Shown one piece after another: positions 48,510 to 57,299 of a stretch of DNA of 64,000 bases; the first letter of the stretch is position 1; each line of letters starts with the position of its first letter. This DNA comes from Mycobacterium sp. IS-3022 (GTDB lineage: Bacteria > Actinomycetota > Actinomycetes > Mycobacteriales > Mycobacteriaceae): NCBI RefSeq assembly GCF_001500065.1, contig NZ_LQIN01000051.1, positions 124,001 to 188,000 of the forward strand, written 5' to 3'. A program made the translations under genes and the position numbers. The notes under the pieces are model-generated. The model made no database searches. It was not told the DNA's origin and saw only the letters and a program-made list of their open reading frames with translations.

Positions 48510-49463
48510 GTGAGGACGTCTCTCTACGCATTGCTGTGCGCGGTGCTGATGCTCGCAGGTGTTGCGGTTCAAACACCTACGGCCACAGCCTATTCGCGTG
48601 ACGGTCTACCGGTGGAGACCCTCGACGTGCCGTCCCCGTCGATGGGTCGGAACATCCGGGTGCAGTTTCAGGGCGGCGGGCCCCATTCGGTGTACCTGCT
48701 CGACGGGCTGCGGGCCCGGGAAGACGCCAGCGGCTGGGACATCAACACCGCCGCCTTCGAGTGGTTTCACCAGTCCGGTATCTCGGTCGTCATGCCCGTC
48801 GGTGGGCAGGCCAGCTTCTACACCGACTGGTATCAGCCGGCGACGGGAAGCGCGGGCACCGTCACCTACAAGTGGGAGACTTTCCTGACGCAGGAGCTGC
48901 CGGCGTGGTTGGCGGCCAACCGCGGACAATCGCCGACCGGCAACGCCGTCGTGGGGCTGTCCATGTCGGGCAGCGCGGCGTTGACGTTGGCGATCTGGCA
49001 TCCGACGCAGTTCATCTTCGCCAGCTCACTGTCGGGCTACCTCAACCCGTCAAGCGGCTTGTGGCCCACGCTGATCGGCCTCTCGATGAAGGATGCGGGC
49101 GGCTACAGCGCGACGAACATGTGGGGTCCGACGTCGGATCCGGCGTGGCGGCGCAACGATCCGATGGTCAACATCAACGCGCTGGTGGCCAACAACACTG
49201 CGCTGTGGATTTACTGCGGCAACGGGGCGACCTCCGAACTCGACGCCGGTGCAGACTTCGGGGCGCAGTACAGCGCGCAGTTCCTGGAGAACATCACGTT
49301 GTCGACGAACAAGGAGTTCCAGCAGAAGTACCTCGCGGCAGGCGGGCGCAATGCGGTCTTCAACTTCCCGACCGACGGAACGCACAGCTGGGGGTACTGG
49401 GGTTCGCAACTGCAGGCGATGAAGCCGGACCTGCTGCGCATCCTCGGCGCCACCCGACCCTGA
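48510..49463 (+). CDS. Antigen 85-type mycolyltransferase
   Basis: Secreted esterase that transfers mycolic acid to trehalose and arabinogalactan. 317 residues from GTG 48510; signal peptide to about TATAYSRDG. Nucleophile Ser in VVGLSMSGSAAL, Trp-rich YTDWYQPA segment, Glu in the later part and His in GTHSWGYW. The order and length match FbpA-C, but no single counterpart can be named. Alone on its strand. Confidence 0.93.
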   Translation: MRTSLYALLCAVLMLAGVAVQTPTATAYSRDGLPVETLDVPSPSMGRNIRVQFQGGGPHSVYLLDGLRAREDASGWDINTAAFEWFHQSGISVVMPVGGQASFYTDWYQPATGSAGTVTYKWETFLTQELPAWLAANRGQSPTGNAVVGLSMSGSAALTLAIWHPTQFIFASSLSGYLNPSSGLWPTLIGLSMKDAGGYSATNMWGPTSDPAWRRNDPMVNINALVANNTALWIYCGNGATSELDAGADFGAQYSAQFLENITLSTNKEFQQKYLAAGGRNAVFNFPTDGTHSWGYWGSQLQAMKPDLLRILGATRP

Positions 49464-49617
49464 CGGTGATGCTTCGAATATTTGCTGGCTGACCGGCGCT
49501 GATCGGGTCCCGCCGATGCGAGCGCTCGGCTCACTCGCTACCCTGTTGCGCGGGTTAAGACCGCAGCCTCGTGATCGGCCATGACCGCTACGGTGGTTGC
49601 CAAACAAGAGGTGAGTC

Positions 49618-49965
49618 TTGGACGGACAACTTTGTACCGAGAACTGGGTGGGACGCGTCGCTGTCGTCGCGGCCTCCGGGGATCTCGACATGCTCACGGC
49701 GCCTCAGCTGAGGGATGCCGTGCAGTCGGCGTTGGCGCAGGATCCGACGGGTTTGATCGTCGACCTGACCAACGTGGACTTCCTGGGGTCCGCGGGGATG
49801 CAGGTGCTGATGGAGACCCACAACCAGACCGACGCCGCGCAGACCCGGTTCGCCGTCGTGGCGGAGGGCCCTGCCACCAGCCGGCCGCTGAAGATCACGG
49901 GGATCGCCGATCTGATCGATCTGTTCTCCTCGCTGGATGACGCGCTCGGCAACCTCACTGCGTGA
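49618..49965 (+). CDS. STAS-domain anti-sigma factor antagonist
   Basis: 115 residues from TTG 49618 with AGAGGTGAG upstream. The STAS fold is recognised from VAASGDLDMLTAPQLRDAV and LIVDLTNVDFLGSAGMQVLME, whose Ser is the phosphorylated residue in SpoIIAA-like proteins. Probably partnered with the HATPase gene 32 nt downstream, together forming a partner-switch for a sigma factor located elsewhere. Confidence 0.9.
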   Translation: MDGQLCTENWVGRVAVVAASGDLDMLTAPQLRDAVQSALAQDPTGLIVDLTNVDFLGSAGMQVLMETHNQTDAAQTRFAVVAEGPATSRPLKITGIADLIDLFSSLDDALGNLTA

Positions 49966-49997
49966 GCACGGGCTGGGCGGGGTAATCAGTTCGGACC

Positions 49998-50447
49998 ATG
50001 AACACTCCGACGGAACTTGGATTTTCGAGCAACGGCCCCGCGGACGCTCAGACCGTTGCCGAGTTCCGCAACGCCTTTGCGCGATGGCTGCGGGCCAATT
50101 TCGCGCTCGATGCGGACCGGCTCAGTGATGTGCTGCTGGCGGTGAACGAGGCGTTGACCAACGCGGCCGAGTTCGCCTACGTCCAGGCGCAGCAGCCAGG
50201 CACCATGTCGGTGACCGCGCGCTACGATGCCGCGGACCGCCGCCTGGTCGCGATGGTTTCCGACCAGGGGTTATGGCTGGAAAAGACGCCGGACGGCAAG
50301 CCGAGCACCCGCGGTCGCGGGATTCAGCTGATGCGCGCGCTCTCGGACCGCGCGATGATCGACCGCGCTGCATCGGGCACGCGCGTGCAGCTCGAATTCG
50401 ACGATTGCAGGCTCATCTCGCATGAGTGTTACGCGGACTCCGCATAG
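49998..50447 (+). CDS. RsbW-like ATP-binding anti-sigma factor
   Basis: 149 residues with a Bergerat ATPase fold: VLLAVNEALTNAAEFAY (N-box), DQGLWLE, and STRGRGIQLMRALSDR (G-box). Likely a Ser/Thr kinase of the adjacent STAS protein and inhibitor of a sigma factor such as SigF-type. A GGGGTAAT near 49980 resembles but does not match a SigF -10. Confidence 0.88.
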   Translation: MNTPTELGFSSNGPADAQTVAEFRNAFARWLRANFALDADRLSDVLLAVNEALTNAAEFAYVQAQQPGTMSVTARYDAADRRLVAMVSDQGLWLEKTPDGKPSTRGRGIQLMRALSDRAMIDRAASGTRVQLEFDDCRLISHECYADSA

Positions 50448-50736
50448 CTTGCGGTTGTGACGGTCGGGGCGCCTGATGCCGGTTTGCTGGCGTGTCCGCG
50501 TGTGATCTACCGCTCACTTTGCGCGTGAAAGCTAAGAAATCGTTATCGCATGACGCTGGACACAATGTTTGGAAGCTGTTGCGACGGCATCGTTTCCACA
50601 GGTCAGCCGTGCAGCATCCGTTGCTGTTCGAAGGTGGCGACAAGGTAACGAACGCTTTTCTAAGCGGTGTATGAGAGCTTTTGGCGGTTCCTCTCAGACC
50701 GTGCTCCTCGTCGCCCAAGCGTGTCGGTTTCCGTCG

Positions 50737-50788
50737 CTAGACTCGTTGCGAGACCGCGCCGGCAGGCGCGCTGCGACTTGGAGTCTAG
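50737..50788. promoter_or_regulatory. Two-level hairpin upstream of the beta-propeller gene
   Basis: CTAGACTC (50737-50744) pairs with GAGTCTAG (50781-50788) around an inner CGCGCC/GGCGCG stem (50755-50770). It lies 40 nt before the start at 50829. It could be a terminator of a small RNA, a 5'-UTR structure or an operator. The rest of 50448-50828 shows nothing certain. Confidence 0.5.
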
Positions 50789-50828
50789 GGCCGGTGAACG
50801 TCATTGCCGGCGGAGGTACCGGAGAACA

Positions 50829-51887
50829 ATGGTTAGCTTTTTGATGCCCGAACATGCCCACCCCGCGGAGGCGACAACCGGAACGCGGCTGGACCCGAGC
50901 GTCACCGCATTGGGTGCCGTCGAGCTGAACCGCGGACCGGTCGGCGACATCGCGGCGACCGGAACCGGTGCGGCGCTGGTGACGCATCCCGGCGACGACA
51001 GCGTCGCGGTGCTCAACGCCCGCACGCTCGCCGTCGAGGCGATCATCGCCGTCCACGGCGAGCCGTTCGCCGTCGCAGTCCACGACGACCGTGCCTACGT
51101 GAGCACCTCATCGTGGAGCCACAAGGACGAGGTCGCGGTCATCGACACCGCCACCAAGACGGTGATCGGCGCGTATCCGCTGGAGCACAATGTCACGGCG
51201 CTCGTCGTCAGTCCCGATGGCAAGCGGGTCTACGCCGGCAGAACCGGTGACGGACACATCGACGTCGCGGTGATCGACATCCCCGCCGACCGTGTCGACA
51301 CGATCGACGTCGCGACCGGCGCGGGCATCGGCGTCGACGCCCTCGCGATCGATCCGAGCGGCACGCACCTTCACATCGCGACCACCGACGCCCGCGGCAG
51401 CGCCGTGGTGACCGTCGATCTCGAAACCGGGCGCCTCGGTCGCGCAGTGCGGATCGGCGCGCCCATTCGCGACATCGCCGTGGCCGACGACACCGCCTAC
51501 GTCCTCAGTTCGGACCGGACCCGCGGCGGCGTGGTGCACGTCGTCGAGCTCCCGACCGGACGCGTCTCAGACATCGTCGAACTGGGCGGCGCCCCAACAC
51601 AACTCGCGATCGGTGAGGACAAGGCCAGGGCCTACATCGTCGACTACGACCGCGTCGTGGTGTTGTGCACCCTCACCCTTCAGGTCGTCGACACCATCGC
51701 CGTCGACGCCCGGCCGTCCTGCGTGACGGTCGACTCGCACGCCGGTCGGGTGTATGTCGCCGACTACGCGGGCGCGGTGACGGTGTTCGCCGCCGATTCG
51801 ACGATGCCGCTGCTGTATTCGCAGTTCGCCGCGACCGATCCGATCGTCGCCGCCGAGATCCGCGAGCTGGAACCGGTCACCGCCTAG
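50829..51887 (+). CDS. YncE-like seven-bladed beta-propeller protein (Rv1057-like)
   Basis: 352 residues from ATG 50829, without a signal peptide (an open frame upstream lacks family character). Six or seven repeats of the pattern 'AVLNARTLAVEAIIAVHGEPFAVA', 'VVSPDGKRVYAGRTGDGHIDVAVID', typical of YVTN/YncE propellers. Position relative to the patatin/lpqV genes matches Rv1057, a stress-regulated (SigE/MprA) gene in M. tuberculosis. Its ligand is unknown. Confidence 0.85.
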   Translation: MVSFLMPEHAHPAEATTGTRLDPSVTALGAVELNRGPVGDIAATGTGAALVTHPGDDSVAVLNARTLAVEAIIAVHGEPFAVAVHDDRAYVSTSSWSHKDEVAVIDTATKTVIGAYPLEHNVTALVVSPDGKRVYAGRTGDGHIDVAVIDIPADRVDTIDVATGAGIGVDALAIDPSGTHLHIATTDARGSAVVTVDLETGRLGRAVRIGAPIRDIAVADDTAYVLSSDRTRGGVVHVVELPTGRVSDIVELGGAPTQLAIGEDKARAYIVDYDRVVVLCTLTLQVVDTIAVDARPSCVTVDSHAGRVYVADYAGAVTVFAADSTMPLLYSQFAATDPIVAAEIRELEPVTA

Positions 51888-51891
51888 GGGA

Positions 51892-52773
51892 TCACGACGA
51901 TCCGAGTTCCTGCGCAGCGATGGCGAATATGTCGTCGCCCGCACCGATCGCCACGAAATGGCCGGCGCCGTCGACGGGATGCCAAACCGAGCCTGGCATC
52001 GCGTCGGACACCGCCTTGTTGATTGGATCCGGCACGAGTCGGTCATCGAGCCCCTGCCACAGATGTACCGGCCTGGTGATCCGGGAAACGTCGAAATCCC
52101 ACCGCCGGTAGAGCAGTTCGGCGTCGCGCACCAGCCCGTCGGATCCGTGAGCGAAGCATTCGGCTACCGCGTTCGAGAATGTTTCTTCGACGCCCGGCCG
52201 GCGCAGCATCTCCCGGTCGTACTCGTTGACCGACTTACGCAGGCTCTTGATGAACCCCTTGGGCAGGTTTCTGGCCGTGTAACCGAGCGCGGCGTACATG
52301 AGTTGGAAGCCTGGCTTGAACCGTGTTGCGAGCAAGCCACCCATCGCGTCGATTTTCGAAAGATATTGTGCCGCAGAGTTGTTGCCGAAGGCGCCGTAAC
52401 TGCCTGGCGCAATGCTGCTGACGTGGCCCAGCCGCGTGGGATCGATGTGGGCGGCGGCCGCCAGTGCCCACGGACCGCCCTCAGACCAGCCCGTGACGCC
52501 GAACTTCCGGTATCCCATTGCATCTGCGATGGCCGTCAGATCGTCGGCCCAGCCGGCGTAGGACCGTACCTTCTGGGCGCTTGACTGCCCCATACCCGGG
52601 CGGTCGACCCCGATGAGCCGGATGCCGTTCTTGGCGGCCGCATCCGCCAACAGGCGTACCTCCAGTCGGCTGCTGGGCCCGCCGTGGTTGTGAATGACGA
52701 GCGGGCCGTTCGAGTCGCCGACGTCGACGTAGGCGAGCCGACGTCCGTCGCGCGTGGTCACCTCAGCAGTCAC
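51892..52773 (-). CDS. Alpha/beta hydrolase
   Basis: 293 residues. Oxyanion NHGGPSSRLEV, nucleophile elbow GWSEGGPWAL, acid in LDDRLVPD, final His in GAGHFVAI. Proline-iminopeptidase-like by HGGP motif but without the matching Trp pattern, so the substrate is unknown. Convergent with the propeller gene. Confidence 0.86.
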   Translation of the reverse strand: MTAEVTTRDGRRLAYVDVGDSNGPLVIHNHGGPSSRLEVRLLADAAAKNGIRLIGVDRPGMGQSSAQKVRSYAGWADDLTAIADAMGYRKFGVTGWSEGGPWALAAAAHIDPTRLGHVSSIAPGSYGAFGNNSAAQYLSKIDAMGGLLATRFKPGFQLMYAALGYTARNLPKGFIKSLRKSVNEYDREMLRRPGVEETFSNAVAECFAHGSDGLVRDAELLYRRWDFDVSRITRPVHLWQGLDDRLVPDPINKAVSDAMPGSVWHPVDGAGHFVAIGAGDDIFAIAAQELGSS

Positions 52774-52810
52774 GCCGTCACCTCCGGGTGCTCGCGGCGG
52801 TCAGCGTGCG

Positions 52811-53119
52811 CTAGCGGCCGCTGCAGTCCAGCGACACCGAGACGGGCTGGCTGATCACCACCGGGAACAGCACGCCGTCCTGATTGCCGCCGAGCAACGG
52901 CCGCAACTGAGTGAACTGCTGCGGGTTGCGGACGCTGGTGACGACGCACTCGTCGAGCGGTGCGGTGCCGATCTTGTCGATGCGGACCGTGTAGCCCTCA
53001 CTTTGCAGCTTCTCGATCACCTCGGCCGCCGACTCCTGCTGAGCCCAGGCCGACGCGGCGGGCGCGACCAGTAACCCGCAGATGCCCGCGGTCGCAGCCG
53101 CTACCCGAATCCTCCGCAT
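52811..53119 (-). CDS. Small secreted protein (mycobacterial family)
   Basis: 102 residues: signal peptide ending near AASAWAQQES, then AEVIEKLQSEGYTVRIDKIGTAPLDECVV and a C-terminal VSVSLDCSG; two Cys likely form a disulfide. Resembles exported mycobacterial proteins with no function assigned. Lies 37 nt downstream of the previous hydrolase start. Confidence 0.75.
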   Translation of the reverse strand: MRRIRVAAATAGICGLLVAPAASAWAQQESAAEVIEKLQSEGYTVRIDKIGTAPLDECVVTSVRNPQQFTQLRPLLGGNQDGVLFPVVISQPVSVSLDCSGR

Positions 53120-53157
53120 GACCGGCCTCTCTCTCGTCTTCGGTCAATCATGCGCCA

Positions 53158-54360
53158 TCAGCGCTCGGCGCGCTGGTATGCGGTCACCACCGCGGCACCG
53201 CCCAGGCCGATGTTGTGCTGCAGCGCGGCTGTGACGTTGTCGACCTGTCGCTTGTCGGCCGTGCCGCGCAGCTGCCAGGTCAGCTCCGCGCACTGCGCAA
53301 GGCCCGTCGCGCCGAGCGGATGGCCCTTGGAGATCAGCCCGCCGGAGGGGTTGACGACCCAACGCCCGCCGTACGTGGTGTCGTTGTTGTCGATCAGCTT
53401 CGGGGCCTCGCCCTCGCCGCACAGGCCGAGCGCCTCGTAGAGCAGCAGTTCGTTGGCCGAGAAGCAGTCGTGCAGCTCGATCACCTGGAAGTCGGCCGGC
53501 CCGAGCCCGCACTGGTCGTAGACCTGCTGTGCGGCCTGCACATTCATGTCGTAGCCGATGAGGTTCTTGGCGCTGCCGTCGAAGCTGGACTCGAAATCGG
53601 TGGTCATCGCCTGGCCGACGATCTCCACCGCCTGGCCGGCCAGCCCGTGCCTGTCGACGAACGCCTCGCTGGCCACGATCGCCGCGCCCGAGCCGTCGGA
53701 GGTCGGCGAGCACTGCAGCTTGGTCAGCGGATCGGAGATCATCTTGGCGGCCAGGATGTCGTCGAGGGTGTACTCGTCCTGGAACTGCGCATACGGGTTG
53801 TTCACCGAATGCTTGTGGTTCTTGTATCCGATCTTCGCGAAATGCTCTGCGGTGCTTCCATGTTGCCGCATGTGCTCGCGCCCAGCGGCGCCGAACATCC
53901 ACGGCGCCACGGGAAACCCGAACTCGTCGATCTCGGCCATCGCCTTGACGTGCTTGCCCATGGGGGACTCGCGATCGTCGTGACCGCCCTGCAGCGACCC
54001 GGGTTGCATCTTCTCGAAGCCGAGCGCGATCGCGCAGTCGGCGAGCCCGCCGCGGATCGTCTGGGCGGCCAGGAACAACGCCGTGGAACCCGTCGAGCAG
54101 TTGTTGTTGACGTTGACGATCGGGATGCCGGTCATACCGAGTTCGTAGAGCGCCCGGTTGCCCGACGTCGAGTCGCCCGCGACGTAGCCGACGAACCCCT
54201 GCTGCACCTCGGAGTAGTCGACGCCGGCGTCCTCGAGTGCCTTGGTGCCGGACTCCTTGGCCATCTGCGGGTAGTCCCAGCCCTCGCGGCGGCCGGGCTT
54301 CTCGAACTTCGTCATTCCGACGCCGACGACGAAAACTCTGTTGTTGTTGACGGTGGTCAT
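53158..54360 (-). CDS. Thiolase/lipid-transfer-type acetyl-CoA acetyltransferase
   Basis: 400 residues from ATG 54360 (MTTVNNNRVFVVGVGMTKF). Catalytic Cys in NNCSTGSTALFLA, His in the ELHDCFSANE segment, second active motif GGLISKGHPLGATGL. This is the SCP-x-like group of thiolases, often acting on branched or steroid-derived acyl-CoAs. No SCP2 partner is adjacent. An upstream ATG (MHQMTT) is possible. Confidence 0.92.
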   Translation of the reverse strand: MTTVNNNRVFVVGVGMTKFEKPGRREGWDYPQMAKESGTKALEDAGVDYSEVQQGFVGYVAGDSTSGNRALYELGMTGIPIVNVNNNCSTGSTALFLAAQTIRGGLADCAIALGFEKMQPGSLQGGHDDRESPMGKHVKAMAEIDEFGFPVAPWMFGAAGREHMRQHGSTAEHFAKIGYKNHKHSVNNPYAQFQDEYTLDDILAAKMISDPLTKLQCSPTSDGSGAAIVASEAFVDRHGLAGQAVEIVGQAMTTDFESSFDGSAKNLIGYDMNVQAAQQVYDQCGLGPADFQVIELHDCFSANELLLYEALGLCGEGEAPKLIDNNDTTYGGRWVVNPSGGLISKGHPLGATGLAQCAELTWQLRGTADKRQVDNVTAALQHNIGLGGAAVVTAYQRAER

Positions 54361-54424
54361 CTGGTGCATCCTTTCGCTGCGCTGCGATGACAGAAACACA
54401 CAGCGCGGCACCTGTCCAGCGCCG

Positions 54425-56089
54425 TCAGCCGTACTTCAGCCACCACTTGTGCAGATCGACGAGGTTCTCGCTCAGCGTGTCACCCAGGATCAACTCGGCG
54501 TTCCTGGTCCACGTCACACCGGACTGCTCTTTATAGGTCCCGCAGGCGATGCGGCCGGCCACGGTGTCCGGCGTCTCGGTGAAGTGCCAGGTGGTCGGCG
54601 AGTCGGTGCTGCTTTCGGGGCATCGCAGCATCGGGGTGTACAGGGCGATGATCTCGTCGAAGGCCTTGTCGAGGCTCGGCTGATCGGCGTACAGCGAGTA
54701 GCGCGCGTTTCGCGGGCCGCCCTGCGGTGAAGCCTGGCCGCAGTCCACGGTCGCCAATGCGCCGGTGGCGGGCGGGTGCACCGGCTGGCACACGCCGTCG
54801 TCATAGCCGGCCGGCAGCAGGCCCAGCAGCTTCGCGTCGAGCGAGCCTGCGTTCGGCGTGGGCGTGGGGCTGCGCGGCGTCCGCCGGGGGCGCTCGCTGG
54901 TCTGCGTCGGCTCGCTGGTCGTGGTGCCTGACGCGGATGACGCGTCCTCGTCGGGCGCCAGAAGGAACCAGATCCCGACGCCGCCGACCACTAACACGAA
55001 CACCGCGGCAGCCGCTGCCAACGGGATCCAGGCGGTGCTCTTGCGGCGTGGTGGCCGCGGTGGACCCGGCGCGGGCGTGGCGCTCCACATCGGCCCGCTC
55101 GGCGGACCGGCCGGGGTGTGGAAAGCGGCCTGCGTGGGCGGCGGCGTCTGGTAGATCGGCGGGCCCTGCGGGACCGGCGGCGGTGGCGGAAGATACGGCG
55201 TCGCGGCCTGACTGCGCTGCAGGATGGTGGCGGCCTGATCCTGATCCCGTTGTGTCAGCGCATCATTCGCTGCCGCCGCCAGGTCCCCGGCACTGGCGTA
55301 GCGGTCCTCCGGCTTCTTCGCCATGCCGCGCGCGATCACCGCATCAAAAGCCGCCGGGATGCCGGGCCGCTGCCGGCTGGGCTGCGGGATGGGCTGCATC
55401 AGATGCGCGGTGATGACGACGCTGACGCTGTCGCTGGGATACGGCTGTGAGCCGGTGAGGCATTCGTACAGAACGCAGCTCAGTGCGTACACATCCGCGC
55501 GGTAGGTCACCTCGTCGTTGGTGAACCGTTCCGGCGCCATGTACGCGTAGGTGCCCACCGCGGTGCCCAGCTCGGTGAGCTTCTCGTCGGTGGCGGCGTT
55601 GGCGATACCGAAGTCGACGAGATAGGCGAAGTCGTCGCGGGTCAGAATGATATTCTCGGGCTTGATGTCTCGATGCATGATGCCGCTTTCGTGTGCGGCA
55701 TCGAGCGCCGAGGCGATCTGCTTGACGATGGCCACCGCCCGCGCGGGCGTCATCGGACCGTAGTTCTTGAGCACCTTGCGCAAGTCGGTGCCGTCGATCA
55801 TGCGCATGTCGACGTAGAGCAGGCCGTCGATTTCGCCGTAGTCGTGGATCGGCACGACATGCGGCTCCTGCAGCCGGCCCGCCGAGTGTGCCTCGCGTTG
55901 TAGCCGCTTGCGGAACACCGGGTCGTTGGACGCCGACTCCGGCAACAACTTCAGCGCGACGATGCGGTCCTTGGCGGTGTCCTCGGCTTCGTACACCTCG
56001 CCCATGCCGCCCTTGCCCAACAGTCGGCGCAGCCGATACGGGCCGATCTGGGAACCGACACGTGATTCCCCCTGCTCGGGGTCGGTCAT
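54425..56089 (-). CDS. Ser/Thr protein kinase, transmembrane (Pkn family)
   Basis: 554 residues from ATG 56089 (GAGGAGC 6 nt upstream). Kinase domain about 15-275: LGKGGMGEVYEAE, MHRDIKPENIILT, VDFGIANAA, GTYAYMAPERF. Pro-rich linker, one membrane helix (LAAAAAVFVLVVGGVGIWFLL) near 365, acidic Ser/Thr stretch, then an extracellular domain with four Cys. Resembles PknE/PknH-type receptor kinases; the exact one cannot be named. Ligand unknown. Confidence 0.93.
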   Translation of the reverse strand: MTDPEQGESRVGSQIGPYRLRRLLGKGGMGEVYEAEDTAKDRIVALKLLPESASNDPVFRKRLQREAHSAGRLQEPHVVPIHDYGEIDGLLYVDMRMIDGTDLRKVLKNYGPMTPARAVAIVKQIASALDAAHESGIMHRDIKPENIILTRDDFAYLVDFGIANAATDEKLTELGTAVGTYAYMAPERFTNDEVTYRADVYALSCVLYECLTGSQPYPSDSVSVVITAHLMQPIPQPSRQRPGIPAAFDAVIARGMAKKPEDRYASAGDLAAAANDALTQRDQDQAATILQRSQAATPYLPPPPPVPQGPPIYQTPPPTQAAFHTPAGPPSGPMWSATPAPGPPRPPRRKSTAWIPLAAAAAVFVLVVGGVGIWFLLAPDEDASSASGTTTSEPTQTSERPRRTPRSPTPTPNAGSLDAKLLGLLPAGYDDGVCQPVHPPATGALATVDCGQASPQGGPRNARYSLYADQPSLDKAFDEIIALYTPMLRCPESSTDSPTTWHFTETPDTVAGRIACGTYKEQSGVTWTRNAELILGDTLSENLVDLHKWWLKYG

Positions 56090-56216
56090 CGGGTGCTCCT
56101 CGGGCGGTGCGGTAGCCGACGAAAACACCCTAATGTCCAGTTGGGCCGGATGCGGCTGGATCCGCGGTCTGCGATTGCGACCCACAGCCCCGGGTTGTGG
56201 TGTAGACCTGCAAGAG

Positions 56217-56230
56217 TAGAACGTGTTCTA
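56217..56230. promoter_or_regulatory. KstR-type operator
   Basis: TAGAACGTGTTCTA fits the cholesterol-regulon consensus TnnAACnnGTTnnA at all fixed positions. It lies 22 bp upstream of the ATG at 56253. Confidence 0.75.
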
Positions 56231-56252
56231 GTTTCGCGGTGAAGGAGTCGGT

Positions 56253-57299
56253 ATGGGCCTGCGGGTCGTGCAATGGGCAACCGGAGGGGTCGGCGTCGCA
56301 GCGATCAAGGGCGTGCTCGAACATCCCGAACTCGAACTCGTCGGCTGCTGGGTGCACTCATCGCACAAGGCGGGCAAGGACGTCGGTGACATCATCGGCA
56401 CGGAACCACTGGGTGTCACCGCCACCGACAGCCTCGACGAGATCCTCACCCTCGACGCCGATGCGGTGATCTATTCACCGCTGCTGCCCGATCCGGATGT
56501 GGTGGCGGCCCTGCTGCGGTCCGGTAAGAACGTCGTCACACCCGTCGGCTGGGTGTACCCGAGCGACCGGCAGGGCACGCCGTTGCGGGAGGCCGCGATC
56601 GCGGGCAACGCGACGTTGCACGGCACCGGCATCGCTCCGGGCGGGATCAGCGAGAAGTTCCCGCTGTTGTTCTCCGCCTTCTCGACGGGCGTGACTTTTG
56701 TTCGTGCCGAGGAGTTTTCGGACTTGCGGACCTACGAGGCGCCAGATGTCGTTCGGCACGTGATGGGTTTCGGCGAAGTTCCGGACAAGGCGCTCAGCGG
56801 ACCGATGCAGAAGCTGCTCGACGGCGGCTTCATCCAGGCCGTGAACATGATCGTCGACAAGATCGGCTTCCGCGCCGACCCGAAAGTTCGCTCCACACAG
56901 GAGATCGCCGTGGCGACTGCGCCGATCGAATCGCCGATCGGCGTCATCGAGCCGGGACAGGTCGCGGGACGCAAGTTCCACTGGGAAGCGCTCGTGGCCG
57001 ACGAACCGGTGGTGCGGGTGACCGTGAACTGGTTGATGGGCGAGGAGAACCTCGATCCGGCTTGGACATTCGGCCCGGAAGGGCAGCGGTACGAGATGGA
57101 GGTCCGGGGCAACCCGGACGTCAACATCGTCGTCAAGGGCTTCCAGTCGGCGGTCGGCGGCGAGGGACCGGAGTACGGCATCGTCGGCACCGCCGCGCAC
57201 TGCGTGAACTCGGTGCCGGCGGTGTGCGCCGCCGCACCCGGCATCGCGACGTATCTGGACCTGCCGTTGATCAGCGGCAGGGCGGCGCCGGGGCTGTGA
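56253..57299 (+). CDS. Dihydrodipicolinate reductase/amine dehydrogenase-like NAD(P)-binding protein (Rv1059-like)
   Basis: 348 residues. N-terminal Rossmann motif VVQWATGGVGVAAIKGVLEH, then a long alpha/beta domain related to 2,4-diaminopentanoate dehydrogenase. The family is widespread in actinobacteria with unclear substrates. GAAGGAG lies 6 nt before the ATG. Order with patatin and lpqV copies M. tuberculosis Rv1059-Rv1064c. A KstR-type box upstream suggests a link to sterol catabolism. Confidence 0.88.
   Translation: MGLRVVQWATGGVGVAAIKGVLEHPELELVGCWVHSSHKAGKDVGDIIGTEPLGVTATDSLDEILTLDADAVIYSPLLPDPDVVAALLRSGKNVVTPVGWVYPSDRQGTPLREAAIAGNATLHGTGIAPGGISEKFPLLFSAFSTGVTFVRAEEFSDLRTYEAPDVVRHVMGFGEVPDKALSGPMQKLLDGGFIQAVNMIVDKIGFRADPKVRSTQEIAVATAPIESPIGVIEPGQVAGRKFHWEALVADEPVVRVTVNWLMGEENLDPAWTFGPEGQRYEMEVRGNPDVNIVVKGFQSAVGGEGPEYGIVGTAAHCVNSVPAVCAAAPGIATYLDLPLISGRAAPGL

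Noticed and set aside
49960..49997. SigF promoter before the anti-sigma gene
   Set aside because: GGGGTAAT resembles the -10 but no GTTT element is at the right spacing.
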